This document shows, one piece after another, positions 50,366-59,081 of a stretch of DNA of 64,000 nucleotides (positions within the stretch are counted from its first letter, which is position 1; every line of letters begins with the position of its first letter). Where the stretch lies: positions 1-64,000 of the forward strand of contig JAXMAM010000012.1 in the NCBI GenBank assembly GCA_046350455.1, in the 5' to 3' direction. This DNA is from CAZXGD01 sp046350455. GTDB taxonomy: Bacteria; Planctomycetota; Phycisphaerae; Phycisphaerales; SM1A02. A model generated the notes under the pieces. It was not told where the DNA came from and did not search any database. It worked only from the letters and a program-made list of their open reading frames with translations. Made by a program: the position numbers and the translations under genes.

Positions 50366-51763
50366 TCAGCCTTCGGCGCTGCTGGCCTTAGGCTCCTGCG
50401 CTGCGCGGGCTGTCAGGCCTGCGCCGCGGACGCTTGGGATCACAGCTGGCACGCTGTCTTCCTGCGCCTCGGAGCGGGTCTCGCGGCAGCGTTCGATGGT
50501 GGCGCCCAGCGCCTCCAGCGTCAGCTCCATGCGGTTGTACCCGCGGTCCAGGTGGTAGACGCGGCTCACGATGGTCTCGCCTTGCGCAGCCAGGCCAGCC
50601 AGCACCAGGCATGCGCTGGCGCGCAGGTCGCTGGCCATGACTGGTGCGCCACGCAGCTGCCGCACGCCGCTCACCATCACGGTGTTGCCCTGGCGGTACA
50701 GCTGCGCACCCATGCGGCTGAGCTCAGCCACATGCAGGAAGCGCTCGGGGTAGATCTTCTCGGTGACGATGCTGTTGCCATCGGCCACGCTCAGCAGGGC
50801 CATGAACTGCGCCTGCAGGTCGGTTGGGAAGCCGGGGTGCGGCTGCGTGGTGATGATGGTGGGCTTCAGCACGCGCTCGCTCTCCACGCGCACGCTGCAG
50901 CGGAAGTCGTCGGCAGCCGGGTCCAGCTTGGACACGTGCACGCCGATCTCCTCCAGGTGGTTGATGGCCGCCAGCAGGCTGTCGTACGGGAAGTCATCCA
51001 GCACGATGTCGCCGTTGGTCATTGCTGCCGCGATGGCGTACGTGCCCGCCACGATGCGGTCTGGCATCACGCGGTGCTCGCAGCCACCCAGCGCTTCCAC
51101 GCCGTCAATGATGATGCGCGGGCCGCCAGCGCCGCGGATGCGCGCGCCCATGCGGTTGAGCATGTTGGCCAGATCAACGATCTCTGGCTCGCACGCAGCG
51201 CTCTCAATCACAGTGCGCCCTTCGGCCAGCGTGGCAGCGCTCATCACGTTGGCAGTGCCCAGCACCGTGCTGCCGTTGGCGCCGCCCAGGAAGATGGTGG
51301 CGCCGCGCAGCTTGTCGGCCGTGGCGATGATGTTGCCGCCATCCAGCTCGATGCGCGCGCCCAGCTTGGCCAGGCCGCGCAGGTGGAGATCCACCGGGCG
51401 CGTGCCGAACGCACAGCCGCCTGGCATGCTCACCACCGCTCGCTTCCTGCGGGCCAGCATCGGTCCAAGGACGCAGATGCTGGCTCGCATGGTCTTGACA
51501 ATGTCGTACGGTGCGGTGTCGCAGCTCTCATCCACCGTCTGCATGACGATGGTGTCATCGTCTCCCAGACGGAAGTCCACACCCAGCCGCTCAAGCAGGC
51601 GGCCCAGGTTCTGGATGTCGGCTAGCGGGCCAACGTTGGTGAGCTTGACGCGACCAGTGGTCAAGAGCGACGCTGCCATGAGTGGCAGCGCTGCGTTCTT
51701 GGCACCTTCGACGGTGACGCGGCCGCTCAAGCGGCGGCCGCCCTGAATGCGGAAGAAGTCCAT
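50366..51763 (-). CDS. murA: UDP-N-acetylglucosamine 1-carboxyvinyltransferase (MurA)
   Basis: 465 residues, about 45 above standard. MDFFRIQGGRRLSGRVTVEG and AKNAALPLMAASLL (K22), the catalytic cysteine in MPGGCAFGTRPVDLHL (C117), and PGFPTDLQAQFMAL are MurA hallmarks. It commits UDP-GlcNAc to peptidoglycan and would be inhibited by fosfomycin because the cysteine is kept. The last 40 residues (from about 425) are an extra hydrophilic tail. The frame stays open upstream to 52066, but the family N-terminus is at 51763. Confidence 0.95.
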   Translation of the reverse strand: MDFFRIQGGRRLSGRVTVEGAKNAALPLMAASLLTTGRVKLTNVGPLADIQNLGRLLERLGVDFRLGDDDTIVMQTVDESCDTAPYDIVKTMRASICVLGPMLARRKRAVVSMPGGCAFGTRPVDLHLRGLAKLGARIELDGGNIIATADKLRGATIFLGGANGSTVLGTANVMSAATLAEGRTVIESAACEPEIVDLANMLNRMGARIRGAGGPRIIIDGVEALGGCEHRVMPDRIVAGTYAIAAAMTNGDIVLDDFPYDSLLAAINHLEEIGVHVSKLDPAADDFRCSVRVESERVLKPTIITTQPHPGFPTDLQAQFMALLSVADGNSIVTEKIYPERFLHVAELSRMGAQLYRQGNTVMVSGVRQLRGAPVMASDLRASACLVLAGLAAQGETIVSRVYHLDRGYNRMELTLEALGATIERCRETRSEAQEDSVPAVIPSVRGAGLTARAAQEPKASSAEG

Positions 51764-51879
51764 GGGACGAGTCCCCTTAACGCCGACGGTGCGGGCATTC
51801 CGTTCCCGCGTGAAACCACCATCGGCGTTCCGCGCGCCCGATCCTGAAATCACGGGCAGCCAATAAGATAACGGTTTCC

Positions 51880-52911
51880 ATGAGCACTGCCAGCCCCGCC
51901 GACACCGCTTCGCACGCTTCTTCTGGACCCACGCTGCCAGACGCCAAGATGCACCTGGTGCTGCCCACCGCACCGGTCGTTGGCCGGGTGAGCATGAACA
52001 AGATCTGCACCAAGGGCAAGAGCTCCAGCTACATCCGGCATGTGTGCGTGGATGTCTCTGGCACACCGCTGGAAGGCAACTGGTTGGCAGGCCAGAGCTT
52101 CGGTGTCATCCCGCCTGGTCTGGACCACAGCGGCAAGCCGCACAAGGTGCGCCTGTATTCCATCGCCAGTCCCAGCTACGGCGAGGATGGCCACGGCAAG
52201 GTCCTGTCCACCACCTGCAAGCGCCTGCTGGCAGAGCGCGAGCCACAGAAGGCTGGAGACGACCCGAACGATCACCGACTCTTCATCGGCGTGTGCAGCA
52301 ACTACGTCTGCGACCTGCGGGAAGGCGAGTCTGTGGACGTGTCTGGCCCCAGCGGCAAGCGCTTTGTGCTGCCAGCCGACCGCAACGCCCACGACTACCT
52401 GCTGCTGGCCACTGGCACAGGCATCGCGCCCTTCCGAGGCTTCATCCATGAGCTGTTCGTGGGACCGCCAGCTGGTTCGCCAGCGCGAGCCGGCTGGAAG
52501 CCCTGCACCAGCCGCGTGGAGCTGGTCATGGGCAGCCCCTACACCAGCGACCTGATCTACGACGAGTTCTTCCGCAGCGTGGCCAAGGACCACCCCAACT
52601 TCCGCTACCACACAGTGATCAGCCGCGAACTGCGCGCCGATGGCGGCAAGGGCGAGTACATCCACCACTACGTGGACCGGCAGCTCCCCCACTTCCGCGA
52701 CCTGCTGACCAGCCCGCGCAGCCTGATGTACATCTGCGGCCTCGCTGGCATGCAGGTGGGTGTGTTCCAGACCCTGGCGGTGAACGGCCTGCACCACGGG
52801 TTCTTGGACGTGCACGCTGAGCTGGCCGACGTCGCCCCCAAAGACTGGACGGCTGAGCAGATCAAGCGCCGCGTGCACGCCACCCGGCGGTGCATGCTGG
52901 AGGTCTACTAG
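51880..52911 (+). CDS. Plant-type ferredoxin-NADP+ reductase
   Basis: 343 residues. The FAD motif RLYSIASPS (91-99) and VCSNYVCDL (138-145), the NADP loop LATGTGIAPFRGF (177-189), VMGSPYTSDLIYDEFF, and the end ATRRCMLEVY, with the terminal aromatic residue over the flavin, fit the PetH/FNR family. Residues 1-30 are a variable extension. It moves electrons between ferredoxin and NADP(H); in a heterotroph it probably supplies reduced ferredoxin. TAAGAT (51864-51869) lies ten bases before the ATG. Divergent from murA. Confidence 0.92.
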   Translation: MSTASPADTASHASSGPTLPDAKMHLVLPTAPVVGRVSMNKICTKGKSSSYIRHVCVDVSGTPLEGNWLAGQSFGVIPPGLDHSGKPHKVRLYSIASPSYGEDGHGKVLSTTCKRLLAEREPQKAGDDPNDHRLFIGVCSNYVCDLREGESVDVSGPSGKRFVLPADRNAHDYLLLATGTGIAPFRGFIHELFVGPPAGSPARAGWKPCTSRVELVMGSPYTSDLIYDEFFRSVAKDHPNFRYHTVISRELRADGGKGEYIHHYVDRQLPHFRDLLTSPRSLMYICGLAGMQVGVFQTLAVNGLHHGFLDVHAELADVAPKDWTAEQIKRRVHATRRCMLEVY

Positions 52912-53036
52912 GCGCCCGCACGCCCGGGAACCAGCCTCCCAGCCCCATTCCATGCGGGCTGATGGTGCAAATCTCGCTCTTTGGCAGGTGCGAGAGGATG
53001 GCCAGGCACCCGGTGCTACGATTTGCGCCGTTCCCC

Positions 53037-54419
53037 ATGCAGGACCCACAAGGCGAATGGAAGGACGGCGACGACCTGGCTGAGCAGGCCAGGCGGCACT
53101 TTGAAAGCGGCCGCTTTGCGGACGCCGAGGCTGCCCTCCGCCAGGCCCTTGCGCAGAACCCAGACCGCCCAGACTGGCACTTCAACCTGGGGCACGTGCT
53201 GGAGCAGAGCGAACGCCACGCCGAGGCGCGCGCGGCCTACATGCGCTGCCACCAGCTGGACCCGGACTCCCCAGAGCCGCTCCTGGCGGCCGCGCGCACG
53301 CTGGCGCTGGATGGCCAGAACGCAGAGTCGGTCCGCCTGATTGACTCAGCGCTGGCTCTGGACCGCACCAACGATGCTGCACACGCGCAGAAGGTGGCTG
53401 TTCTTGGCAACTGCGGCCGCGACGAGGAAGCCCGCGATGCGTTCTACGTGGCGCAGGAGTTCGTGGAAGCCCCAGCCTTCACCATGCTGAGCATGGCGCA
53501 GCTGCTGGAGGAGACAGACGACCTCTCCCGCTCTGCCTGGTGCTACCGCGAGGCGCTGCGCCACCGCCCAGAGATGCTGGAGGTGCGCACCATGTACGCG
53601 CGCTGCCTGGCCCGCCAGGGCGACCACACCAAGGCACTGCAGAACTACATGCAGGTGCTGCGCGAAGATCCAGGGGACGTGGACGCGCTGATCGGCTGCG
53701 CCCGTCTGCTCTCCCACCTGGGCCGCGAGGCGGATGCGCAGGAGAAGCTGCGCCGCGTTGTGGAGATCGAGCCTGCCAACGTGGCGGCGCACTACGAGCT
53801 TGGCCTCCTTTCCATGCGGGCTGCCCGGTACGAGCGCGCTGCGGTGGAGTTTGAGCTGGTGCTGAAGCTGGACCCCATGCGCAACAGCGTGCGGGTGGAC
53901 CTGGCTGAAGCCCAGTTCCGCCGCGGCCGCCAGGACGAGGCGCGCGAGACGCTGCGCGCGTTCATGTCCGATGGCCTGCCCGATGCTCCGGAAGATCGCG
54001 CAGACCAGCCAGCCTCCGAGGCCATGCGTGCCTACGTCACGCTGCTGGCCCGCGCTGGCGCGCTGCTGAGTGGAACCGGCCTGTGGCTGCAGGCTGCGCA
54101 GGTGCTCACCGAGACTGTCCGCCGCATGCCGCAGGAGGCCGCGCTGTGGCGCGCCCTGGCCCGCGCCCGCTTTGAGTGTGGCGACGAGGACGGCGGCCGC
54201 AACGCCAGCCGTCAGACCCTGGAGCTGGACCCCAGCTGCGCCGCCAGCTACCACAACATGGCGCTCAGCAGCCTGAAGTCCGGCCACCTGGACGAGGCTG
54301 TGGAATGGACCCGCCGCGGCCTGCGCGCCCGCAAGGACGACGAAGGGCTGCGGCGCATCCGCTCACGCCTGTTCTTGGCGCGAGTGAAGCGTGCACTGGC
54401 CTTCTGGAAGCGGGGTTGA
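53037..54419 (+). CDS. TPR-repeat protein
   Basis: 460 residues, almost entirely tetratricopeptide repeats (at least nine from residue 12 to about 440), for example AEAALRQALAQNPDRPDWHF and AAHYELGLLSMRAARYERAA. No signal peptide or membrane segment. A scaffold function is likely but no partner is evident. The TACGAT box at 53017-53022 lies 14 bases before the ATG. Earlier starts at 52890 or 52998 cross that box. The stop is one base from the convergent rpsR stop. Confidence 0.85.
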   Translation: MQDPQGEWKDGDDLAEQARRHFESGRFADAEAALRQALAQNPDRPDWHFNLGHVLEQSERHAEARAAYMRCHQLDPDSPEPLLAAARTLALDGQNAESVRLIDSALALDRTNDAAHAQKVAVLGNCGRDEEARDAFYVAQEFVEAPAFTMLSMAQLLEETDDLSRSAWCYREALRHRPEMLEVRTMYARCLARQGDHTKALQNYMQVLREDPGDVDALIGCARLLSHLGREADAQEKLRRVVEIEPANVAAHYELGLLSMRAARYERAAVEFELVLKLDPMRNSVRVDLAEAQFRRGRQDEARETLRAFMSDGLPDAPEDRADQPASEAMRAYVTLLARAGALLSGTGLWLQAAQVLTETVRRMPQEAALWRALARARFECGDEDGGRNASRQTLELDPSCAASYHNMALSSLKSGHLDEAVEWTRRGLRARKDDEGLRRIRSRLFLARVKRALAFWKRG

Positions 54420-54420
54420 C

Positions 54421-54654
54421 TTAGTTGCCCATGCCGTGCGTGTACGGCAGGAGCGCCAGGAAGCGAGCGCGCTTGATGGCCTGCGCGATCTTCTTCTGGT
54501 CCTTGGCCGACGCGCCAGCGCGCTTGCGCGAGACGATCTTGCCGTTGCCCGAGATCAGGCGGCGCAGGTCTTCGACGTTCTTGTAGTCAATGACCAGCTT
54601 CTGCTTGGGGGCGGCGTGGGCGGCTGGAACGGTCTCGGTTGCGATGTCCGACAT
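54421..54654 (-). CDS. rpsR: 30S ribosomal protein S18
   Basis: 77 residues. IDYKNVEDLRRLISGNGKIV, SRKRAGASAKDQKKIAQAIK and RARFLALLPYTHG identify bS18. It has no rpsF or rplI neighbour, unlike in most bacteria. GGAG lies nine bases before the ATG. Confidence 0.97.
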   Translation of the reverse strand: MSDIATETVPAAHAAPKQKLVIDYKNVEDLRRLISGNGKIVSRKRAGASAKDQKKIAQAIKRARFLALLPYTHGMGN

Positions 54655-54841
54655 GCGTGACTCCGACGTGTAGTTGCTCGCAGGGGGTGCCTGCGCCTCG
54701 CCATGGCTTCTCGGATGGGGAGCTTCTGGCAGGCGCCAGAAGCAGCGAGGGACGGACCATGGTACGCGAAATCCCCCTTCCCTTCCAACTCTCTGCCTTT
54801 CCGCCTTGGAAGCAGCGTCCCACCCCAGTTACACTGCTCCC

Positions 54842-55819
54842 GTGGCCGAACATTCACCTGCGGAACGGATGCCGCATCGCGTGGAACTGAGCCCTGAGGA
54901 GCTCGGTGTTCTGCTTGGCACAGATCGTTTTGAACCGGTGGAAGAAGCGCCCGCGGTGGCTGCGCCTTTGATGGCAGCACCCGCCGTCTCAGCGCCCATT
55001 GCTGCCGCCCCTGCGGAAGAGCCGCCTGCGGTGGCTGCTCCCATGGACGCACCGGCCGCACCCATGGACGCCGTGCAGCCACCTGTTGGCAGCGCGCGGC
55101 TGCCAGGCGACGCAGACTTGCTCCAGGCCGTGCTGGCTGGCGCACCCAACTTTGAAGCGCTGCTCTTGAAGGTGATCCGCGAACGAAGCGGCGAGCCGCT
55201 GGCCCGCCTGGTGGACGGCGCTGTGGCCGATGCCATGGTGGCCGCCGACACAGGCACGCGCGTGGACAGCCGCCGCGCGCTGGTGGCCCCGCTGCCACCC
55301 GATGTGCGCAACGCGTGGGCCGCATGGGCTGCGCGCTGGCTTGAGCTTGCAGCCCTGGTGGCCGCGCGCGCGCCCAAGGGTGGATGGGACGACCCCACGG
55401 GCCTGCCCATGTGGCCGCGCCTCCGCACCCAGGCCGCGCACCGCATTGCCGCAGCGCGCACCCGCCGCGAGAGCGTGCATGTGGCGGTGCTGCGCATCGA
55501 GGACACCGACCTCTGGAACCGCCGCTCGCAGGTGCTGGTGAACGACGCCTTCCAGGCGCGCGTGGCCGCAGAACTCGACCAGAACGTAGCGCCCGGCGAT
55601 GAGCTGGCCCGCCTGGAAGATGGCGCCTTTGTGCTGGTGACCGCCCGCGACGAGGCCGTGCAGACGCTGGCGCAGGCCATGCGCAGCGTGATTGCGCAGC
55701 TGCCCGGCGATGGACCGCGCAGCCTGACCGTGCGCGTGGGCGTGGCCACTGCGCCGTGGGACGCCACCTGCCCCCAGTCCCTGCTGGACGCCGCACTGCG
55801 CCGCGCCGCCGCTACCTGA
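54842..55819 (+). CDS. Degenerate GGDEF-domain protein
   Basis: About 325 residues. After an Ala/Pro-rich N-terminal third, the C-terminal domain (about 215-325) has the fold of a diguanylate cyclase: VHVAVLRIEDTDLWN, then DELARLEDGAFVLVTA where the GGDEF loop should be, then LTVRVGVATAPWDA. The GG(D/E)EF signature is lost (ARLEDGAF), so it is probably not a cyclase; it may bind a ligand or partner. I start at the GTG at 54842, six bases after TACACT (54830-54835); the ATG at 54869 is an alternative. The phosphoesterase follows by three bases. Confidence 0.7.
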   Translation: MAEHSPAERMPHRVELSPEELGVLLGTDRFEPVEEAPAVAAPLMAAPAVSAPIAAAPAEEPPAVAAPMDAPAAPMDAVQPPVGSARLPGDADLLQAVLAGAPNFEALLLKVIRERSGEPLARLVDGAVADAMVAADTGTRVDSRRALVAPLPPDVRNAWAAWAARWLELAALVAARAPKGGWDDPTGLPMWPRLRTQAAHRIAAARTRRESVHVAVLRIEDTDLWNRRSQVLVNDAFQARVAAELDQNVAPGDELARLEDGAFVLVTARDEAVQTLAQAMRSVIAQLPGDGPRSLTVRVGVATAPWDATCPQSLLDAALRRAAAT

Positions 55820-55822
55820 GCC

Positions 55823-56647
55823 ATGATCGTGGTGCTGTCCGACCTGCACCTTGGCCTGGCCTCCGCGCCCCGGCCAGCCGAGCTCGCCCCGCTCTTCGAG
55901 GGCGCGCAGCACGTCATTTTGAACGGCGACACCACCGAGCTCTCCACGCCCGCCTTTGCGGCGCGCGCTGCAGCGCAGCTGGCAGAGCTGCGAGACGCCG
56001 TGAAGTCGCGCGGCGCCCAGTGCACGGTGCTCGCTGGCAACCACGACCCGGACATCAGCGCAGACACGCACCACATGCTGGAGGAAGGCCGCGTGCTGGT
56101 CACGCACGGCCACGCGTTCCACCCCATGATCGTGCCGTGGTCGCCCTACGCAGCGGAGGTGGGCGCCGAGTACCGCCGCGTGTGGGAGGCCATGCCGTCG
56201 CACGCGCCGCTGGAACGCGCGCTCCTTGCAGCAGGCCAAGCCGCGCGCACCGAGCGGCAGCTGGAGCACGCGCGCCCGCCCGCGCGCGAGGCGCTCTCCA
56301 TGTGCCTGCACCCGTGGCGCAGCATGCAGGTGGTGGGCTTCTGGCGCATCTATCCAGAGCTGGCCGCCGCATTCTGCGAACGATGCGCACCCGAGGCGCG
56401 CATGGTGGTGTGCGGGCATTCGCACCGCGCCGGCGCGTGGTGGGTGCGCAACCGCCTGGTGCTGAACACCGGATGCTTCACCTTTCCAGGCACGCCACAC
56501 GCTGTGCTCATGGCAGAGGGCCAGATCGCGCTGGTGCCGCTGCAGCGCACCCGCAACGCGTGGCGCTACCGCGCAGAGTTCCGCAGGGCCTGGCGGATGG
56601 GGCTGATCGCAGAGGCGGCTGCCGAAGCGTCGACGCCGGTGGTGTAG
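55823..56647 (+). CDS. Calcineurin-like metallophosphoesterase
   Basis: 274 residues. DLHLG, NGDTTE, AGNHDPD, VTHGHAFHP and CGHSHRAG are the five metal-binding motifs in order. The substrate is unknown; relatives include UDP-diacylglucosamine hydrolases and nucleases. It is in one unit with the degenerate GGDEF gene. The last 82 bases overlap the 3' end of the convergent mvaB, an unusually long tail overlap, with both reading frames intact. Confidence 0.87.
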   Translation: MIVVLSDLHLGLASAPRPAELAPLFEGAQHVILNGDTTELSTPAFAARAAAQLAELRDAVKSRGAQCTVLAGNHDPDISADTHHMLEEGRVLVTHGHAFHPMIVPWSPYAAEVGAEYRRVWEAMPSHAPLERALLAAGQAARTERQLEHARPPAREALSMCLHPWRSMQVVGFWRIYPELAAAFCERCAPEARMVVCGHSHRAGAWWVRNRLVLNTGCFTFPGTPHAVLMAEGQIALVPLQRTRNAWRYRAEFRRAWRMGLIAEAAAEASTPVV

Positions 56648-57498
56648 CCCAGGCTCTGCAGCAGCCCCAGCACAGCAAGCGTGTCCACGTTGCCCTTGGC
56701 GCCTGGTGCGTACGGGCAGCCACCCAGGCCGCCGCATGAGCTGTCAAAGCTGCGAACCCCCAGCTCCAGGGCGCGCGTGATGTTGTCCAGCGCGCGGCCG
56801 CCAGTGTCGTGCAGGTGCAGCGTGGTGAGCGCAGCGGGCACGCTTGGCTCCAGCGCTGCATAGAGGCGCGCGACGCTCTCTGGCGTGGCTGCGCCCGTGG
56901 TGTCCCCCAGGTCAATCTCATCCACGCCCATGGCCAGCAGCTCATCCACCACCGCGCGCACCGCGGACGGCGGCGTGGGGCCTTCATACGGGCAGGTGGC
57001 CACGCAGCTCACATAGCCGCGCACTGGCAGGCCCGCAGCATGCGCGCCCTGGATCACGGGCGCAAAGCGGGCCAGCACCTGCGCGATGCTGCCGCCCGTG
57101 TTCTTGTGGCTGAACGTCTCGCTGGCTGCGGCAAACACGCTGATCTTGTCCACCCGCGCCTCCAGCGCGCGCTGCAGGCCCTGCTCGTTGGGCACCAGCG
57201 CGCTGTAGGTCACGCCCTTCCGGCGGGCGATGCGCGCGAACACCTCCTTGGCATCCGCCAGCTGCGGCACCCACTTGGGGCTGACAAAGCTGCTCACCTC
57301 GACTTCTGGAAATCCAGCGCCAGCGAGCGCGTCTACAAAGTCCACCTTTGTATCCGTGCTGATGGGCGTGGGCTCGTTCTGCAGGCCATCGCGCGGGCCC
57401 ACCTCGGTGATGCGCACCCAGCCAGCGCCATGCACTGCCAGCTGTGGCGCCAGCCATGCGCCACTCTGCGCCGCATGCATGCGCGTGTGCGCTGCCAC
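56566..57498 (-). CDS. mvaB: Hydroxymethylglutaryl-CoA lyase
   Basis: 310 residues. VRITEVGPRDGLQNEP (metal and substrate site), VSSFVSPKWVPQLADA, HLHDTGGRALDN and the signature SSCGGLGGCPYAPGAKGN, with its catalytic cysteine, define the family. It splits HMG-CoA to acetyl-CoA and acetoacetate, the last step of leucine breakdown. No other leucine genes are near. The start is a GTG one base after the small membrane protein's stop. Confidence 0.93.
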   Translation of the reverse strand: MAAHTRMHAAQSGAWLAPQLAVHGAGWVRITEVGPRDGLQNEPTPISTDTKVDFVDALAGAGFPEVEVSSFVSPKWVPQLADAKEVFARIARRKGVTYSALVPNEQGLQRALEARVDKISVFAAASETFSHKNTGGSIAQVLARFAPVIQGAHAAGLPVRGYVSCVATCPYEGPTPPSAVRAVVDELLAMGVDEIDLGDTTGAATPESVARLYAALEPSVPAALTTLHLHDTGGRALDNITRALELGVRSFDSSCGGLGGCPYAPGAKGNVDTLAVLGLLQSLGYTTGVDASAAASAISPIRQALRNSAR

Positions 57499-57499
57499 G

Positions 57500-57772
57500 T
57501 CAGACGTCTCCCTTGCTGTTGCGGGCCTGATCCTCCTGGCGCAGCTTGCGCACCAGGAATGGAATCACCAGCGCCATCAGCGCCACCGTGAGCACCGCAG
57601 CGCCAATGAACAGCACCACTTCTGGCGTCACGCCAAAATCCTCTTGCCCGTGCGATTGGCTGATGATCGTGCTCGCTGCAGGCTCGGGTTGCGCTCCTGC
57701 TGCGGGAGCGGTCTGCGTTCCCGCCGCGGGCGTGGCCTGCGTTTCCGCTGCGGACGCAGCTTGCAGCGTCAT
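57500..57772 (-). CDS. Small single-span membrane protein
   Basis: 90 residues, unrecognised. An Ala/Thr/Gln-rich N-terminal half contains four imperfect copies of a six-to-eight residue unit (TQATPAAG, TQTAPAAG). One membrane segment (about 50-72, VVLFIGAAVLTVALMALVIP) and a basic cytoplasmic tail follow. The ATG overlaps the ygfZ stop (ATGA, 57769-57772), so it is made together with YgfZ and MvaB. Confidence 0.65.
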   Translation of the reverse strand: MTLQAASAAETQATPAAGTQTAPAAGAQPEPAASTIISQSHGQEDFGVTPEVVLFIGAAVLTVALMALVIPFLVRKLRQEDQARNSKGDV

Positions 57773-59022
57773 GGCGCAGCCGCCCCTTCTGGCCGCACAA
57801 AGGCCAGCGTGGGCTGCACCGTGGCGTCGGTGCGGCCACCTTCTGCCGGCACCACCAGCAGCGTGCCTGGCTCAGCCTGGGCTGTGCGCAGCATGGCAAA
57901 GGCCACAGGCTGCGCACCCAGGAGCGGGCTGAGCGTGCTGCTGGTCACTGTGCCCACCGGGCTGCCGGGCTCGCCATCAGCGCTCCGCTCAAAGACAGGG
58001 CTGCCTGCAGTGGGCAGCAGGTCCTGCGCGGGGCGCAGCGCCACCAGCACCTGCTTGGGCTTGCCCAGGCTCTCCATGCGCGCCACCACTTCTTGGCCCA
58101 GGTAGCAGCCCTTCTTGAAGCTCACGCGCTGTGCCAGGACGCCAGTCTCATGCGGCAGATTGCTGGGGCCAAAGTCAACGTGGAACAGCGGCGTGCCAGC
58201 CTCAATGCGCGCAATGTTGTACGCCTGCCATCCGGCCGGACGCGCCAGCCTTCGGCCGCCCTCCTCGGCGCTGTGCTGGTCCACCAGCGCTGCGTAGACC
58301 CGCGCGGCGTGCTCGGCTGGCACCCACAGCTCCAGTCCCAAAGTGCCGCATGAATCTGCGCGCGCCACCCACACCGGTGCACCCACCAGCTCCACCACCG
58401 CGCACGCCATGTCTGCATGCAGCGGCTCAAACAGCTCTTCGCCACACGTGGCCGCGCGCTGCAGCACCGCCACAGCGCTGGGGCCATGCACCGAAAGGCG
58501 CGACCACTGCGCCGTGGCGGCCGTCAGGCGCACGTCTTCTGAAAGCACAAACGCCTCCAGGCTGGCGGCTGCGTCCTTCACGTCGTGCACGTCCAGATCC
58601 ACCAGCATGCGCGCAGGCTGCGCGCCGCACGAAGGCAGCTGGCACGCGCCAAACTCGCACAGCAGCAGGTCTGCCTGGATGCGGCCCTTGCGGTTCAGCC
58701 AGAACGCACGGCGCACCTGCCCTGCGGCCATCCCCTTCAGCTCCTGCGTCACCATGCGGTTCAGGAACTCAACCCGCGCTGCGCCTTCCAACACCAGCGT
58801 GCCGCGGTCTGCGCGGTCCAGCACGGCAGCGCTGCGGCGGAACGCTGAATACTCCAGCTCCAGCAGGCCATATGTGGCCACGATCTGCGGTAGCTCTGCA
58901 GCCGGCGGCGCGTCTGCAATGCCATACGCCACCCACTCCAGCTCCATGGGCACGCCACCCAGACGCACGCTTTCTGTGCGTGTGTAGCGCTGGTGCTCGC
59001 TGGCAAGGCTGCTATCGGCCAT
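57769..59022 (-). CDS. ygfZ: YgfZ-type folate-binding protein (GcvT fold)
   Basis: 417 residues. The GcvT-like fold with the YgfZ hallmark KKGCYLGQEVVARM (about 307-320) separates it from true aminomethyltransferases. YgfZ helps to build or repair some iron-sulfur enzymes such as MiaB, whose gene lies 4 kb away. A TATCCT hexamer (minus strand, 59031-59036) ends eight bases before the ATG. Divergent from the M42 peptidase gene. Confidence 0.9.
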   Translation of the reverse strand: MADSSLASEHQRYTRTESVRLGGVPMELEWVAYGIADAPPAAELPQIVATYGLLELEYSAFRRSAAVLDRADRGTLVLEGAARVEFLNRMVTQELKGMAAGQVRRAFWLNRKGRIQADLLLCEFGACQLPSCGAQPARMLVDLDVHDVKDAAASLEAFVLSEDVRLTAATAQWSRLSVHGPSAVAVLQRAATCGEELFEPLHADMACAVVELVGAPVWVARADSCGTLGLELWVPAEHAARVYAALVDQHSAEEGGRRLARPAGWQAYNIARIEAGTPLFHVDFGPSNLPHETGVLAQRVSFKKGCYLGQEVVARMESLGKPKQVLVALRPAQDLLPTAGSPVFERSADGEPGSPVGTVTSSTLSPLLGAQPVAFAMLRTAQAEPGTLLVVPAEGGRTDATVQPTLAFVRPEGAAAP

Positions 59023-59081
59023 AGAGGGGAAGGATAGGCATCCGCCACCATCACGGGCGCATCCGATACCCTGTCGTTCCC

